From: Paracoccus sulfuroxidans
GTDB taxonomy: Bacteria; Pseudomonadota; Alphaproteobacteria; Rhodobacterales; Rhodobacteraceae
Direction of reading: 5' to 3'
Length of the DNA stretch: 64,000 bases
Assembly: GCF_007830335.1 (NCBI RefSeq)
Contig: NZ_VLKU01000015.1
Span: 1 to 64,000, forward strand
This document shows, in pieces, positions 53,515-61,936 of the stretch; position 1 is the first letter of the stretch; every line of letters starts with the position of its first letter. The notes below the pieces were generated by a model. That model worked only from the letters and a program-made list of their open reading frames with translations, was not told the DNA's origin and made no database searches. A program made the position numbers and the translations under genes.

Positions 53515-55118
53515 CCGACCCCAAAGGCGGCCTTGCCCCGGTTTCGACCCGGGTGATGAACCTTGCCACCTTCCTGACGCAGATCGCCCGGCGCGAGCCT
53601 GATGCGATTGCCCTTGTCATGGGCGAGACTCGCTGGACTTGGGCCGAGTTCGAGGCGCGCACCGACGCGCTGGCCCATGCCCTGCAGACCCGCTTTGGCC
53701 TGCAAAAGGGCGACCGGGCGATGTGTCAGTCGCAGAACTGTCTTGAGATGATGCAGGCGATGTTCGCCGTCTGGCGCGTCGGCGCGGTGTGGGTGCCTGC
53801 GAACTTCCGCCAGACGCCGGAGGAGGTGGTTTACCTGACCCAATCCTCGGGCGCGAAGCTGATGATTTGTAATGCGGCCTTCCCCGGCCACGCGGCGGCC
53901 TGCAAGGCGGAATGTCCCGATCTGGAAACAATCCTGTCCTTCGGTGAGGCCGATTTCGGCCCCTCGGTTGAAGCAATCACCGCTGAAACCATGGGCAACC
54001 GTCCGACCGTCGCGGCGGTGGATCGTGACGATCCCTGCTGGTTCTTCTTCACCTCGGGCACGACCGGGCGGCCTAAGGCTTCCGTCCTGACGCATGGCCA
54101 GATGGCCTTCGTCGTCACCAATCATCTGGCCGATCTGATGCCCGGCCTGACCTCGGACGACGCCTCGCTGGTCGTCGCCCCTCTGTCGCATGGCGCGGGC
54201 GTCCACCAGCTGACGCAGATCGCGCGCGGCGTGAAAACCGTGCTGCTGCCCTCCGAGCGTTTCGACGTGGCCGAGGTCTGGGATCTGATCCGCGAATGGC
54301 GCGTCTCGACCATGTTCACGGTGCCGACCATCGTGAAGCTGCTGGTCGAGCATCCCTCGACCGCGATTGCCGATCATTCCTCACTGCGCTATATCATCTA
54401 TGCGGGCGCGCCGATGTACCGGGTCGATCAGCAAAAGGCGCTGCGGACGCTTGGCAAGGTGCTGGTCCAATATTTCGGCCTTGGCGAATGCACCGGCAAT
54501 ATCACGGTTTTGCCTGCGTATATGCACGACGCGGACGACAGCCCAACGGTCCGGCTTGGCACCTGCGGCTTTGCGCGCACGGGGATCGAGGTGCAGATTC
54601 AGGACGATCAGGGGGCCGAGCTTCCCCCCGGCCAGACCGGCGAGATCTGCTGTATCGGCCCCGCGGTCTTCGCGGGCTACTACCAGAACCCCACCGCCAA
54701 TGCGAAATCCTTCCGCAACGGCTGGTTCCGCACCGGCGACCTTGGGCATATGGACGAGCAGGGCTTTCTGTTCATCACGGGCCGCGAATCCGACATGTAT
54801 ATCTCGGGCGGCTCGAACGTTTACCCGCGCGAAATCGAGGAAAAGCTGCTGACCCATCCCGCCATCACCGAGGTCGCGATCCTTGGCGTCCCCGACCCCC
54901 TCTGGGGCGAGATTGGCTGGGCCGTCTGCGTCGGCCAAGGCGTGACCGAGGCCGAGGTGCTGGCGTTCCTTGAGGGCAAACTCTCGCGCTACAAGATGCC
55001 GAAGCGGGTGATCTTCTGGGACGCGCTGCCGAAATCGGCTTACGGCAAGATCACCAAGAAGATGATCCGCGAGGAGCTGGAAGCGCGCGGGCTGATCGGC
55101 GAAGGCGTCTCGGCGTGA
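53511..55118 (+). CDS. Acyl-CoA synthetase (AMP-forming)
   Basis: A 535-residue ANL-superfamily ligase. The P-loop is FFTSGTTGRPKASVLTHGQ, followed by YFGLGECTGNITVLP, GETGEI-type GQTGEICCIGPAVFAGYYQNP, and the hinge GWFRTGDLGHMDEQGFLFITGRESDMYISGGSNVYPREIE. The catalytic Lys lies in KSAYGKITK near the end. It activates the imported carboxylic acid to its CoA ester. ATG 53511 overlaps the thiolase stop, and its stop overlaps the next start. Confidence 0.93.
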   Translation: MTDPKGGLAPVSTRVMNLATFLTQIARREPDAIALVMGETRWTWAEFEARTDALAHALQTRFGLQKGDRAMCQSQNCLEMMQAMFAVWRVGAVWVPANFRQTPEEVVYLTQSSGAKLMICNAAFPGHAAACKAECPDLETILSFGEADFGPSVEAITAETMGNRPTVAAVDRDDPCWFFFTSGTTGRPKASVLTHGQMAFVVTNHLADLMPGLTSDDASLVVAPLSHGAGVHQLTQIARGVKTVLLPSERFDVAEVWDLIREWRVSTMFTVPTIVKLLVEHPSTAIADHSSLRYIIYAGAPMYRVDQQKALRTLGKVLVQYFGLGECTGNITVLPAYMHDADDSPTVRLGTCGFARTGIEVQIQDDQGAELPPGQTGEICCIGPAVFAGYYQNPTANAKSFRNGWFRTGDLGHMDEQGFLFITGRESDMYISGGSNVYPREIEEKLLTHPAITEVAILGVPDPLWGEIGWAVCVGQGVTEAEVLAFLEGKLSRYKMPKRVIFWDALPKSAYGKITKKMIREELEARGLIGEGVSA

Positions 55119-55939
55119 AGCGCGGCATGATCCATCCCGGCCCCCGCGCGGCGGAACGCGCTCAGGTGCGGCGCGCCAGGCTGATCCCCGTCACCGGCAC
55201 ATTGCGCGCGGGCCAGACGGTGATGCAGGCGGTGACGGCGCTTTTCGCGGCGCATGGCTGCAAGGGCGGGACGCTCAGCCTTGACGGCGTGACCTGTGAT
55301 CCGATGCGCTTCGTGCTGCCCGCGCTGTCTACGGATGGCCTGCACGCCGCTTGGTATTCGGAGACGCACGCGCCGGAGGGCCGCTGGACCATCCGCAATT
55401 CCTCTGCCTCGATTGGTCAAAAGGACGGCGCGACCTTCCTGCATTGCCATGGCATCTGGTCCGATGGCGGGGCGGATTGGATGGGCCACCTGCTGCCCCT
55501 TGATGCGGTGATTGCGGAGGATGCCGAGGTTTCGGGCCTTGGTTCTGCCGGAACGTGGTTTGAAGCACTTCCCGACGCGGAGACCGCCTTCACCCTCTTC
55601 ACTCCCGAAGGCGGCGACGACGGCCCCGCGCTCTTCGTCCGCATCCTGCCGGGCGAGGATGTGGTGACCGCGATTGAAACCATCGCCGCCGCGCATGGCA
55701 TTCGGAACGCCGCGCTGCATGCGGTTGGCAGCATCGACCATATTCATTTCGCCGAAGGGCACCGCATGGATTGCCTCGCGACGGAACTGCGTTTCAACGC
55801 CGCGCGCCTGACAGATGGCGCGGCGCATATCCCCATCGATGTCGTCGATATCGACGGCACCATTGCATTTGGCACGCTGACCAAGGGCGCGAACCCGGTC
55901 GGCGTGACGCTTGAACTTCTCATCGAACCCAAGGACTGA
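55115..55939 (+). CDS. PPC/DUF296-domain protein, probably duplicated
   Basis: A 274-residue protein. The first half (RLIPVTGTLRAGQTVMQAVTALFAAHGCKGGTLSLDG ... FLHCHGIWSDGGADWMGHLLPLDAVIAEDAEVSG) matches the PPC (DUF296) fold, with the His-containing HCH and GHLL strands. The second half (ALFVRILPGEDVVTAIETIAAAHGIRNAALHAVGSIDHIHF) reads like a second, diverged copy. PPC domains form trimers and in plants bind DNA with an AT-hook, which is absent here. Its place between a CoA ligase and an SDR suggests a metabolic function instead. GTG 55115 or ATG 55127 may be the start. Confidence 0.75.
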   Translation: MKRGMIHPGPRAAERAQVRRARLIPVTGTLRAGQTVMQAVTALFAAHGCKGGTLSLDGVTCDPMRFVLPALSTDGLHAAWYSETHAPEGRWTIRNSSASIGQKDGATFLHCHGIWSDGGADWMGHLLPLDAVIAEDAEVSGLGSAGTWFEALPDAETAFTLFTPEGGDDGPALFVRILPGEDVVTAIETIAAAHGIRNAALHAVGSIDHIHFAEGHRMDCLATELRFNAARLTDGAAHIPIDVVDIDGTIAFGTLTKGANPVGVTLELLIEPKD

Positions 55940-55943
55940 GCAG

Positions 55944-56708
55944 ATGAACAAAGTCGCCATCGTCACCGGCGGATGCCGCGGCATCGGGCTTGCCTCAACC
56001 GAGATCTTCCTCGAACAGGGCTGGCGCGTCGCCATGGTCGACCGCGACACCGAGGAGTTGCACAAAGTCGCATCCGGCATGGAAAACGTGCTGGCGGTCG
56101 AAGCCGATATCTCGGACCCCGCACAGGTCGACCGCATGGTGGCTGAAGTTACCGACGCCTTCGGGCGCATCGACGCGCTGGTCAACAATGCAGGCGTCGC
56201 GCTGTTTTCCCGCACGAGCCAGACCAGTTTCGAGGCGTGGCGCGAGGTCATGGCCACGAACCTTGATGGCGTGTTCCTCTGCACCCAAGCCGCGACCGAG
56301 GAACTGGCGAAAACCAAGGGCGCGATCGTCAACATCGCCTCGATCTCCGGCCTGCGCGCCTCGACCCTGCGCGTGGCCTATGGCACCTCGAAAGCGGCGG
56401 TGATCCACCTGACCAAGCAATTCGCCGCGGAACTGGGTGAGCTGGGCATTCGCGTCAACTGCGTGGCCCCCGGGCCTGTGCGCACGAAGCTCGCGATGGC
56501 CGTCCACGCGCCGGAAATCATCAGCGCCTATTACGACGCGATCCCGCTCAACCGCTATGGCGAGGCGCGTGAGATTGCCGAGGCGGTGGTGTTTCTCTGC
56601 AGCGACAAGGCCAGCTTCATCTCCGGCCAGACGCTGGCGGCAGATGGCGGTTTCGACGCGACCGGCGTTGGCCTGCCCGCGATGCGCCGGGGCGATGATC
56701 TGAAATAA
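55944..56708 (+). CDS. SDR-family oxidoreductase
   Basis: A 254-residue classical SDR. It has the cofactor motif VTGGCRGIGLAS, LVNNAGVAL, the catalytic Ser in IVNIASISGL, YGTSK with Tyr and Lys, and CVAPGPVRTKL. The acidic residue after strand 2 (MVDRDTEEL) favours NAD over NADP. It is the last gene of the TRAP/acyl-CoA operon and would oxidise or reduce a hydroxyl group in the pathway. AAGGA precedes the chosen ATG. Confidence 0.93.
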   Translation: MNKVAIVTGGCRGIGLASTEIFLEQGWRVAMVDRDTEELHKVASGMENVLAVEADISDPAQVDRMVAEVTDAFGRIDALVNNAGVALFSRTSQTSFEAWREVMATNLDGVFLCTQAATEELAKTKGAIVNIASISGLRASTLRVAYGTSKAAVIHLTKQFAAELGELGIRVNCVAPGPVRTKLAMAVHAPEIISAYYDAIPLNRYGEAREIAEAVVFLCSDKASFISGQTLAADGGFDATGVGLPAMRRGDDLK

Positions 56709-56711
56709 GTG

Positions 56712-56742
56712 CCCTGCCCGCCACGGTCTTCTGTGGCGGGCA
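56712..56742. terminator. Hairpin at the end of the TRAP operon
   Basis: CTGCCCGCCAC and GTGGCGGGCAG pair perfectly over 11 bp with an 8-base loop, between convergent genes. A T run is lacking on the plus side. Confidence 0.65.
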
Positions 56743-56765
56743 GAGGTTTCACCTGCAGCGCCTTT

Positions 56766-58814
56766 CTATCTCAGATCATCCGGCACCGGGGTCTGCGGCG
56801 TGGCGGTAGCCCCGCCCGCCTCAAGGCTTTCGGCCAGCCGCATCAGCGAAATCGCTTCAGCGCGATAGCCGAAGGGGTCCGCCCCCTTGCCCGATTGCGC
56901 CAGCGCAATGGCATCATCCCAGCCCCAGTCGCCCAGATAGGTCGCGCCCGTCAGCAGCTGGCCGAACCCGGCAATCGCCGCTGCAAAGCGCGCGTCATCA
57001 TCGGCGGCCCCACCTGCAAGGATCGGCGTCTCGAGCAGTTGCGACGCACCCTCGCCCGGAGCCTTGTAGCGCATGCGCAGGAAGCCCAACTCCTCGCTTG
57101 CCCCCTTGGCCGCCTGCCCAGCTGACTGATAGCGCAGGTTGTCGTTCAGAAGCGCCGGGCTGTCCGGTGCCGTGACCTCGTAAAGCGCGGTGACCGAGTG
57201 ACCCGCACCCAGCTCGCCCGCGTCGACCTTGTCATTGTTGAAATCCTCGCGCCGCAGGGCCCGCGTCTCATAGCCGATCAGGCGATATTCGGCGACCTTG
57301 GCAGGGTTCCATTCGACCTGCAGCTTCACATCATCGGCAATCGGGAACAGCGCGCCCGACAACTGGTCGACCAGCACCTTCTGCGCCTCTTGCAGCGTGT
57401 CGATATAGGCCGCCTGCCCGTTCCCCTTCTGCGCCAGCGCCTGCATCGTGGCATCGTCCAGATTGCCACGCCCGAAGCCCAGAACCGACAGATAGGTGCC
57501 CGCTTTCCGCTTGCGCGCGATATAATCCTCAAGCCCCTTCGGGTCCGAGATGCCGACGTTGAAATCGCCATCCGTCGCCAGCAGGATGCGCGAAACCTCG
57601 CCCTCGGCGGTCATGCTTTCGGCGGTGCGATAGGCCAGCTCCAGCCCCTCTGCCCCGTTGGTCGAGCCGCCCGCGTCCAGCCGGTCCAGCGCCTGCAGGA
57701 TCTTCGCGCTGTCGGAGGCATGGGTCGGCGGCAGAACCTCACCCGCCGATCCCGCATAGGCGACAATCGCCACCTGATCTTCGGGACGCAGCTGGCCCAG
57801 CATCATGCGCAGCGATTGCTTCAGCAGTGGCAGCTTGTCGGCATCCTGCATCGAGCCCGAGGTGTCGATCAGAAACACCAGGTTCAGCGCCGGGCGGTCC
57901 GCAATCGCGGGCATCCGCCCCTGCAGCCCGATCCGCACCAGCTGCGTCCCGGCATTCCAGGGCGTCGGCATGACCTCGACCGAGGCCTTGAAGGGCGCGG
58001 CATCCTGCGGGCCAGGCGCGGGATAGCCATAGGGGAAATAGTTCACCATTTCCTCGATGCGGACAGCCTCGGCGGGCGGCAGGCGGCCCGACATCAGGCT
58101 GTCGCGCACCACCGCATAAGACGCCGTGTCGATATCCGCCGAGAAGGTCGAGACCGGCTCTTCCGCCGTCACCTTCACCGGGTTCGCGTCCTCATTGGCG
58201 AAGGCTTCGCTGTCGGTCGCGGGCGGGAACGGCAGGTCGATCATATCGGCCGGAGCGGCGGAGGGCGCGACCATATTGCCGACCGCCATATCGGCCATCG
58301 CCCCTTCCGCCATCATCTGGGGCTGGGCAGCTTGCGGCGTGGCTAGCCGCCGCGTTTCCTTTGCACGGGCCGCGGGCGCGCCTGCCGCCGGCGCAGGCGC
58401 AACTTCCGCCATCGGCGCAGGCTCAGACCGCGCGATCTCATCGCTCGCGCCCACCGGGGGCTGCGGCATCGGCGCGGGGGCCTGCTCGACGGGCGCGGGC
58501 ACGGTCCCGAACTGCTGTTGCGGTAGGACAATGAACAGGCCGATGCAGAGCGCCGCCGCCGAGGTGGTGACGGCCAAAGCCTGCTTGCTGGTCAGATAGG
58601 AAAACATGTGACGAACTCCTGTCAGAAAACCCGCCCGTTTCGGGGGGCGGTCCTGACTGGGACGCATCTGGCTGTCGGTTTCCTTGGCAAGCCGGTCAAA
58701 ATTTTCCATCGACCGTGCCAGAGCCGCGCGTTTCGCCGCCGGATCGGGCTTGGGGGCCCGCTCGCGCAGGGCACGGGACAGGCGGTCGAGTTCGTCCTTC
58801 GGATCGGTGGTCAT
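56766..58814 (-). CDS. von Willebrand factor A protein (YfbK-like), candidate anti-sigma
   Basis: A 682-residue protein. The cytosolic N-terminus (DPKDELDRLSRALRERAPKPDPAAKRAALARSM) is followed by one membrane helix (ALAVTTSAAALCIGLFIVL, about 80-98). A Pro/Ala-rich linker and a periplasmic module come next: FSADIDTASYAVVRDSLMSGRLPPAEAVRIEEMVNYFPY, then a vWA domain with intact MIDAS (LIDTSGSMQDADK, about 313; TNGAEGL; ATDGDFN) and a DUF3520-type C-terminus. Its start overlaps the sigma factor stop (ATGA), so its N-terminal tail probably holds the sigma factor. The ATG follows GGAGGAGACAAG. Confidence 0.88.
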   Translation of the reverse strand: MTTDPKDELDRLSRALRERAPKPDPAAKRAALARSMENFDRLAKETDSQMRPSQDRPPKRAGFLTGVRHMFSYLTSKQALAVTTSAAALCIGLFIVLPQQQFGTVPAPVEQAPAPMPQPPVGASDEIARSEPAPMAEVAPAPAAGAPAARAKETRRLATPQAAQPQMMAEGAMADMAVGNMVAPSAAPADMIDLPFPPATDSEAFANEDANPVKVTAEEPVSTFSADIDTASYAVVRDSLMSGRLPPAEAVRIEEMVNYFPYGYPAPGPQDAAPFKASVEVMPTPWNAGTQLVRIGLQGRMPAIADRPALNLVFLIDTSGSMQDADKLPLLKQSLRMMLGQLRPEDQVAIVAYAGSAGEVLPPTHASDSAKILQALDRLDAGGSTNGAEGLELAYRTAESMTAEGEVSRILLATDGDFNVGISDPKGLEDYIARKRKAGTYLSVLGFGRGNLDDATMQALAQKGNGQAAYIDTLQEAQKVLVDQLSGALFPIADDVKLQVEWNPAKVAEYRLIGYETRALRREDFNNDKVDAGELGAGHSVTALYEVTAPDSPALLNDNLRYQSAGQAAKGASEELGFLRMRYKAPGEGASQLLETPILAGGAADDDARFAAAIAGFGQLLTGATYLGDWGWDDAIALAQSGKGADPFGYRAEAISLMRLAESLEAGGATATPQTPVPDDLR

Positions 58815-59353
58815 CTTGTCTCCTCCTGCGCGACAGCACGGAGCTTTTTCTTCACTTCGGACATGCGCCAGGCGACGGTGCCCTCGGAGAGGCCCAGCAC
58901 CTCGGCCGCCTCGGCCTGTGACAGGCCCTCTCCCAGGATCAGGGCGACGGTGTCGCGCAACTCCTCCGAAAGGCTCGCCATCGCGCCCTGCAACCAGTCC
59001 TGGCCTTCGGCCTCGGCGGCGATGTCGGCCTGCCTCGCCTTCTCCCAATCGCCCCAGCCAAGCGCGGCCTTCGCATGGGTCGCAGCGCGCCTGCGCCGGT
59101 CATGGGCCGCGTTGACCGCGACCCGGTAAAGCCAGGTTGTCAGCCGCGCGTCGTTCCGCCAGCCGCGCAGCTTCGCGGGCAGCGCGGCAAAGATGTCCTG
59201 GGTCAGATCCTCGGCCTCGGATTGCTGCCCGGTCAGGCGCCAGCAGAGCGCGAAAATGCGGTCATAATGCCGCTCGACCAGGTCGGCATAGGCCGCCCGG
59301 TCGCCGCCTGCCGCAGCCATTGCCAGCGCTTCATCCGAGACTGTCATCTGCAT
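58811..59353 (-). CDS. ECF-type RNA polymerase sigma factor
   Basis: A 180-residue sigma-70-family protein. Region 2 is DRAAYADLVERHYDRIFALCWRLTGQQSEAEDLTQDIFAALPAKLRGW...LTTWLYRVAVNAAHDRRRR. Region 4 is SLSEELRDTVALILGEGLSQAEAAEVLGLSEGTVAWRMSEVKKKLR. It is coupled by a 4-base overlap to the vWA membrane protein, the usual sigma/anti-sigma order. The upstream frame extends to a TTG, but ATG 59353 is the better start. Its regulon is unknown; an envelope cue is implied. Confidence 0.94.
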   Translation of the reverse strand: MQMTVSDEALAMAAAGGDRAAYADLVERHYDRIFALCWRLTGQQSEAEDLTQDIFAALPAKLRGWRNDARLTTWLYRVAVNAAHDRRRRAATHAKAALGWGDWEKARQADIAAEAEGQDWLQGAMASLSEELRDTVALILGEGLSQAEAAEVLGLSEGTVAWRMSEVKKKLRAVAQEETR

Positions 59354-59442
59354 CACGATCAATATGACGCAGCCACGCGCCGGTTCCTTGGATAGCAGCG
59401 CATATTTTTTTCACAAGCTGGTGGAGGGGAGCGGGGCGGACC

Positions 59443-60447
59443 TCAGCCCTCGCGGCGTAGGGACGAGCGCCTTGGCACAAGGCTTGGGACGGGCACGGGA
59501 GTCACCCCCGGCGCGCCCTCGATATGCGCCAGCAGCAGCGCAACTGCCGCCTCGGCCAGTTGCGAGAGGTGCAGGTCCAAAGCCGTCAGGGGCGGCTCCG
59601 AGAGCTTGGCCCGAAGCCCGTCGTAGCGCGTCGCAATCGACAGCTCTCCGGGAATGGATTTCCCAAGGTCCTTCGCCGCGGCCACCGCACCAGAGGCGAA
59701 GGCATCGACCGGAACCAGCAGCCCGTTGATCTCGGGGTGGTCGCGCAGCAGGTGGGTGACAAGCTCTTTCGCCCCACCCTCGCCCTTCGCCTCGTCAAGC
59801 AGCAGGGCCTGCGGGGAAAAGCCCTGCGTCGCGGCAAATTCGGCATAGATGCGGCGTGCCTCAAGATGGCTCGTCCGCTCACTCGCTCCGGTCAGGAGCG
59901 CGATCTGCCGTGCGCCATTCTCCCACAAATGGTCGAGGAGAAGCCGCGTCCCCTCCGCCGAATACAGGTCAATCGCCGGAATATCCTCGCGCTCTGGCAC
60001 TTTGCCGATGGTCACGACCGGGGTGCGTCGCGCCTCGAAATGGCGGACCAGTGGGTCATCGCGTTCGGGCTCGACCAGAATGACGCCGTCGAAGCCCATC
60101 TGGTTCAGGTTCGCGGGCGAGGGCTGCGGCGGGATCAGACAAAGCGCAATGTCGCGGCTGAAAGCGGCCATGGCAGCGGAGGCCGCGATCTCCATCAGAA
60201 AGCCAAGCCGCGAGGGACCGGCCGCCACCGCAAAAGGCATCGAGGAGGCAAGCGCGATGGTCCCAGTCCGACCGCTGCGCAATTGCTGCGCGACGCTGCT
60301 GGGGTGATAGCCCAACTCCTGCGCAATCGCATGGATGCGTTCGCGGGTGGCGGGATCGACGTGACGTCGGCCGCTGAAAGCATGCGACACCGTCGTCACC
60401 GACAGACCTGCCGCCTTGGCCACGTCAGAGATTGTCGGCTTGCCCAT
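59443..60447 (-). CDS. LacI-family transcriptional repressor
   Basis: A 334-residue regulator. The HTH/hinge is ISDVAKAAGLSVTTVSHAFSGRRHVDPATRERIHAIAQELGYHPSSVAQQLRSGRTGTIAL. The rest is a periplasmic-binding-like sensor (FDGVILVEPERDDPLVRHFEARRTPVVTIGK, DHLWENGARQIALLTGASER). It is divergent from a nucleobase permease and an amidohydrolase, and several repeats of CGATTTGC lie in the 151-base gap, so it probably represses both directions until a purine-like ligand binds. ATG 60447 follows GGTGGGGAA. Confidence 0.94.
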   Translation of the reverse strand: MGKPTISDVAKAAGLSVTTVSHAFSGRRHVDPATRERIHAIAQELGYHPSSVAQQLRSGRTGTIALASSMPFAVAAGPSRLGFLMEIAASAAMAAFSRDIALCLIPPQPSPANLNQMGFDGVILVEPERDDPLVRHFEARRTPVVTIGKVPEREDIPAIDLYSAEGTRLLLDHLWENGARQIALLTGASERTSHLEARRIYAEFAATQGFSPQALLLDEAKGEGGAKELVTHLLRDHPEINGLLVPVDAFASGAVAAAKDLGKSIPGELSIATRYDGLRAKLSEPPLTALDLHLSQLAEAAVALLLAHIEGAPGVTPVPVPSLVPRRSSLRREG

Positions 60448-60480
60448 TTCCCCACCGCTTTCAACATCTTTTGCCCAGAC

Positions 60481-60562
60481 TAACCGATTTGCGTGGCGCT
60501 GACAAAACGATTTGCACGAATCGATCTTCGTGCTACGCAAACCAATAACAAAACGATTTGCA
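60481..60562. promoter_or_regulatory. Cluster of LacI-type operator half-sites
   Basis: CGATTTGC occurs at 60485-60492, in AAACGATTTGCA at 60505-60516 and again in AAACGATTTGCA at 60551-60562. An inverted CGCAAACC lies near 60536. A perfect dyad GCACGAA-TCGATC-TTCGTGC spans 60514-60533. Such crowding between a LacI-type gene and its divergent operon is expected for its own operators. Confidence 0.6.
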
Positions 60563-60598
60563 TAAGCAGACGACCCACCTCCTGACAGGGAAACAGCC

Positions 60599-61936
60599 AT
60601 GAATTCACCCAATGCCGAATTGACCCCCTACGACCCGGTTGACGAAAAGCTGCCGCTGCAAAAGCTGGTGCTCTATGGGCTTCAGCATGTGCTGGTCATG
60701 GCCGCCTCGCCGATCACGGCGGTCTTTCTGGTCGCGCAGACGCTTGGCTTCGACAGCGCCATGACCGTCTCGATCATCAGCGCGACGTTCCTCGTCTGCG
60801 GGATCGGCTCGATCCTGCAAAGCTTCGGCCCCGGAGGGTTTGGCGCACGGCTGCCCTTCATCATGGTGCCGGGCGGCGCGCCGATTGCGATTTTCCTCGC
60901 GATTGCCACGCAGACCGATGTGCAGACCGCTGTTGGCGCGGTGATCATGACCGCGATCTTCTATCTGCTGGCGCTGCCGGTCTTTCGCAGGCTCTTGCGG
61001 TTCTTCCCGCCGATTGTTGTGGGGACGATGCTGCTTTTGGTCTCGGTCAACCTGATCAAGGTTTATGGCGGTACGATCACCGGACGGCCAGATACGCCGG
61101 GCTTTGCCGATCCGGTCAACACCTTGCTGGCGCTGGCCACCATCATCCTGACGGTGGTCTTTTCGCGCGTCTTTACCGGAACCATGCAGCGGATCTCGGT
61201 CATGCTGGGTCTGATCGCGGGAACGGTTCTGGCCGCGCTTTTGGGTCGGGTCGAGCTGGCAGGCGTGATGGACGGGCCGCTAATCGCCGTCCCGCATCTC
61301 TTCCCCTTCGGCATGCCGAAATTCGATATCATCGCCTCGCTGCCTTTGATCGTCTTCTCGATCATCTCCATGGCCGAGGCGACCGGACAGACCATCGCCA
61401 CCGCTGAAATCGTGGGCCGCAAGGGCGATGCGCAGGCGATCGTGCCCGCGACCATCCGGGGCGATGCGGTGATCTCGCTGCTTGGCGGGATGTTCGGGAC
61501 GTCGCTGATCATCACCTCGGGCGAAAATGTCGGCATCGTTCGCGCGACCGGGGTGCGCTCGCGCTATGTCACGGCCATGGCCGGGGTCATCCTGATCCTG
61601 ATCGCGCTGATTGCCCCCGTCTCGCGGCTTTCGAGCCTACTGCCCGGTTCGGTCGTCGGCGGCACGGCGGTCATCGTCTTCGCAATCATCGGCGTCATCG
61701 GCATCAACCTGCTGTCGAGGGTCGATCTGCGCAGCCATGCGGCCATGTTCACGCTGGCCTCGGGGCTGGCGATGGGTCTGATGCCGATCCTTGTGCCCGG
61801 CATTTACAGCCAGTTTCCGCAATGGTCGCAGATGATCCTTGGAAACGGGCTTGCCATGGGCACCATCACCGCCGCCATCGTCAATGCGATGTTCCAATTC
61901 GGCGGCTCCACCCAATCCCAGAAGGAAACCGCCTGA
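60599..61936 (+). CDS. NCS2-family nucleobase (uracil/xanthine) permease
   Basis: A 445-residue membrane protein with about 14 spans. It has the family marker LQHVLVMAASPI near the start, LPFIMVPGGAPIAIFLAI, the central EATGQTIATAEIVGRKG helix with the substrate Glu, and TSGENVGIVRATGVRSR. NCS2 proteins import uracil, xanthine, uric acid or related bases with protons. Its placement before an amidohydrolase of the guanine/triazine deaminase type argues for a purine or related heterocycle. Expression is likely controlled by the divergent LacI repressor. Confidence 0.93.
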   Translation: MNSPNAELTPYDPVDEKLPLQKLVLYGLQHVLVMAASPITAVFLVAQTLGFDSAMTVSIISATFLVCGIGSILQSFGPGGFGARLPFIMVPGGAPIAIFLAIATQTDVQTAVGAVIMTAIFYLLALPVFRRLLRFFPPIVVGTMLLLVSVNLIKVYGGTITGRPDTPGFADPVNTLLALATIILTVVFSRVFTGTMQRISVMLGLIAGTVLAALLGRVELAGVMDGPLIAVPHLFPFGMPKFDIIASLPLIVFSIISMAEATGQTIATAEIVGRKGDAQAIVPATIRGDAVISLLGGMFGTSLIITSGENVGIVRATGVRSRYVTAMAGVILILIALIAPVSRLSSLLPGSVVGGTAVIVFAIIGVIGINLLSRVDLRSHAAMFTLASGLAMGLMPILVPGIYSQFPQWSQMILGNGLAMGTITAAIVNAMFQFGGSTQSQKETA

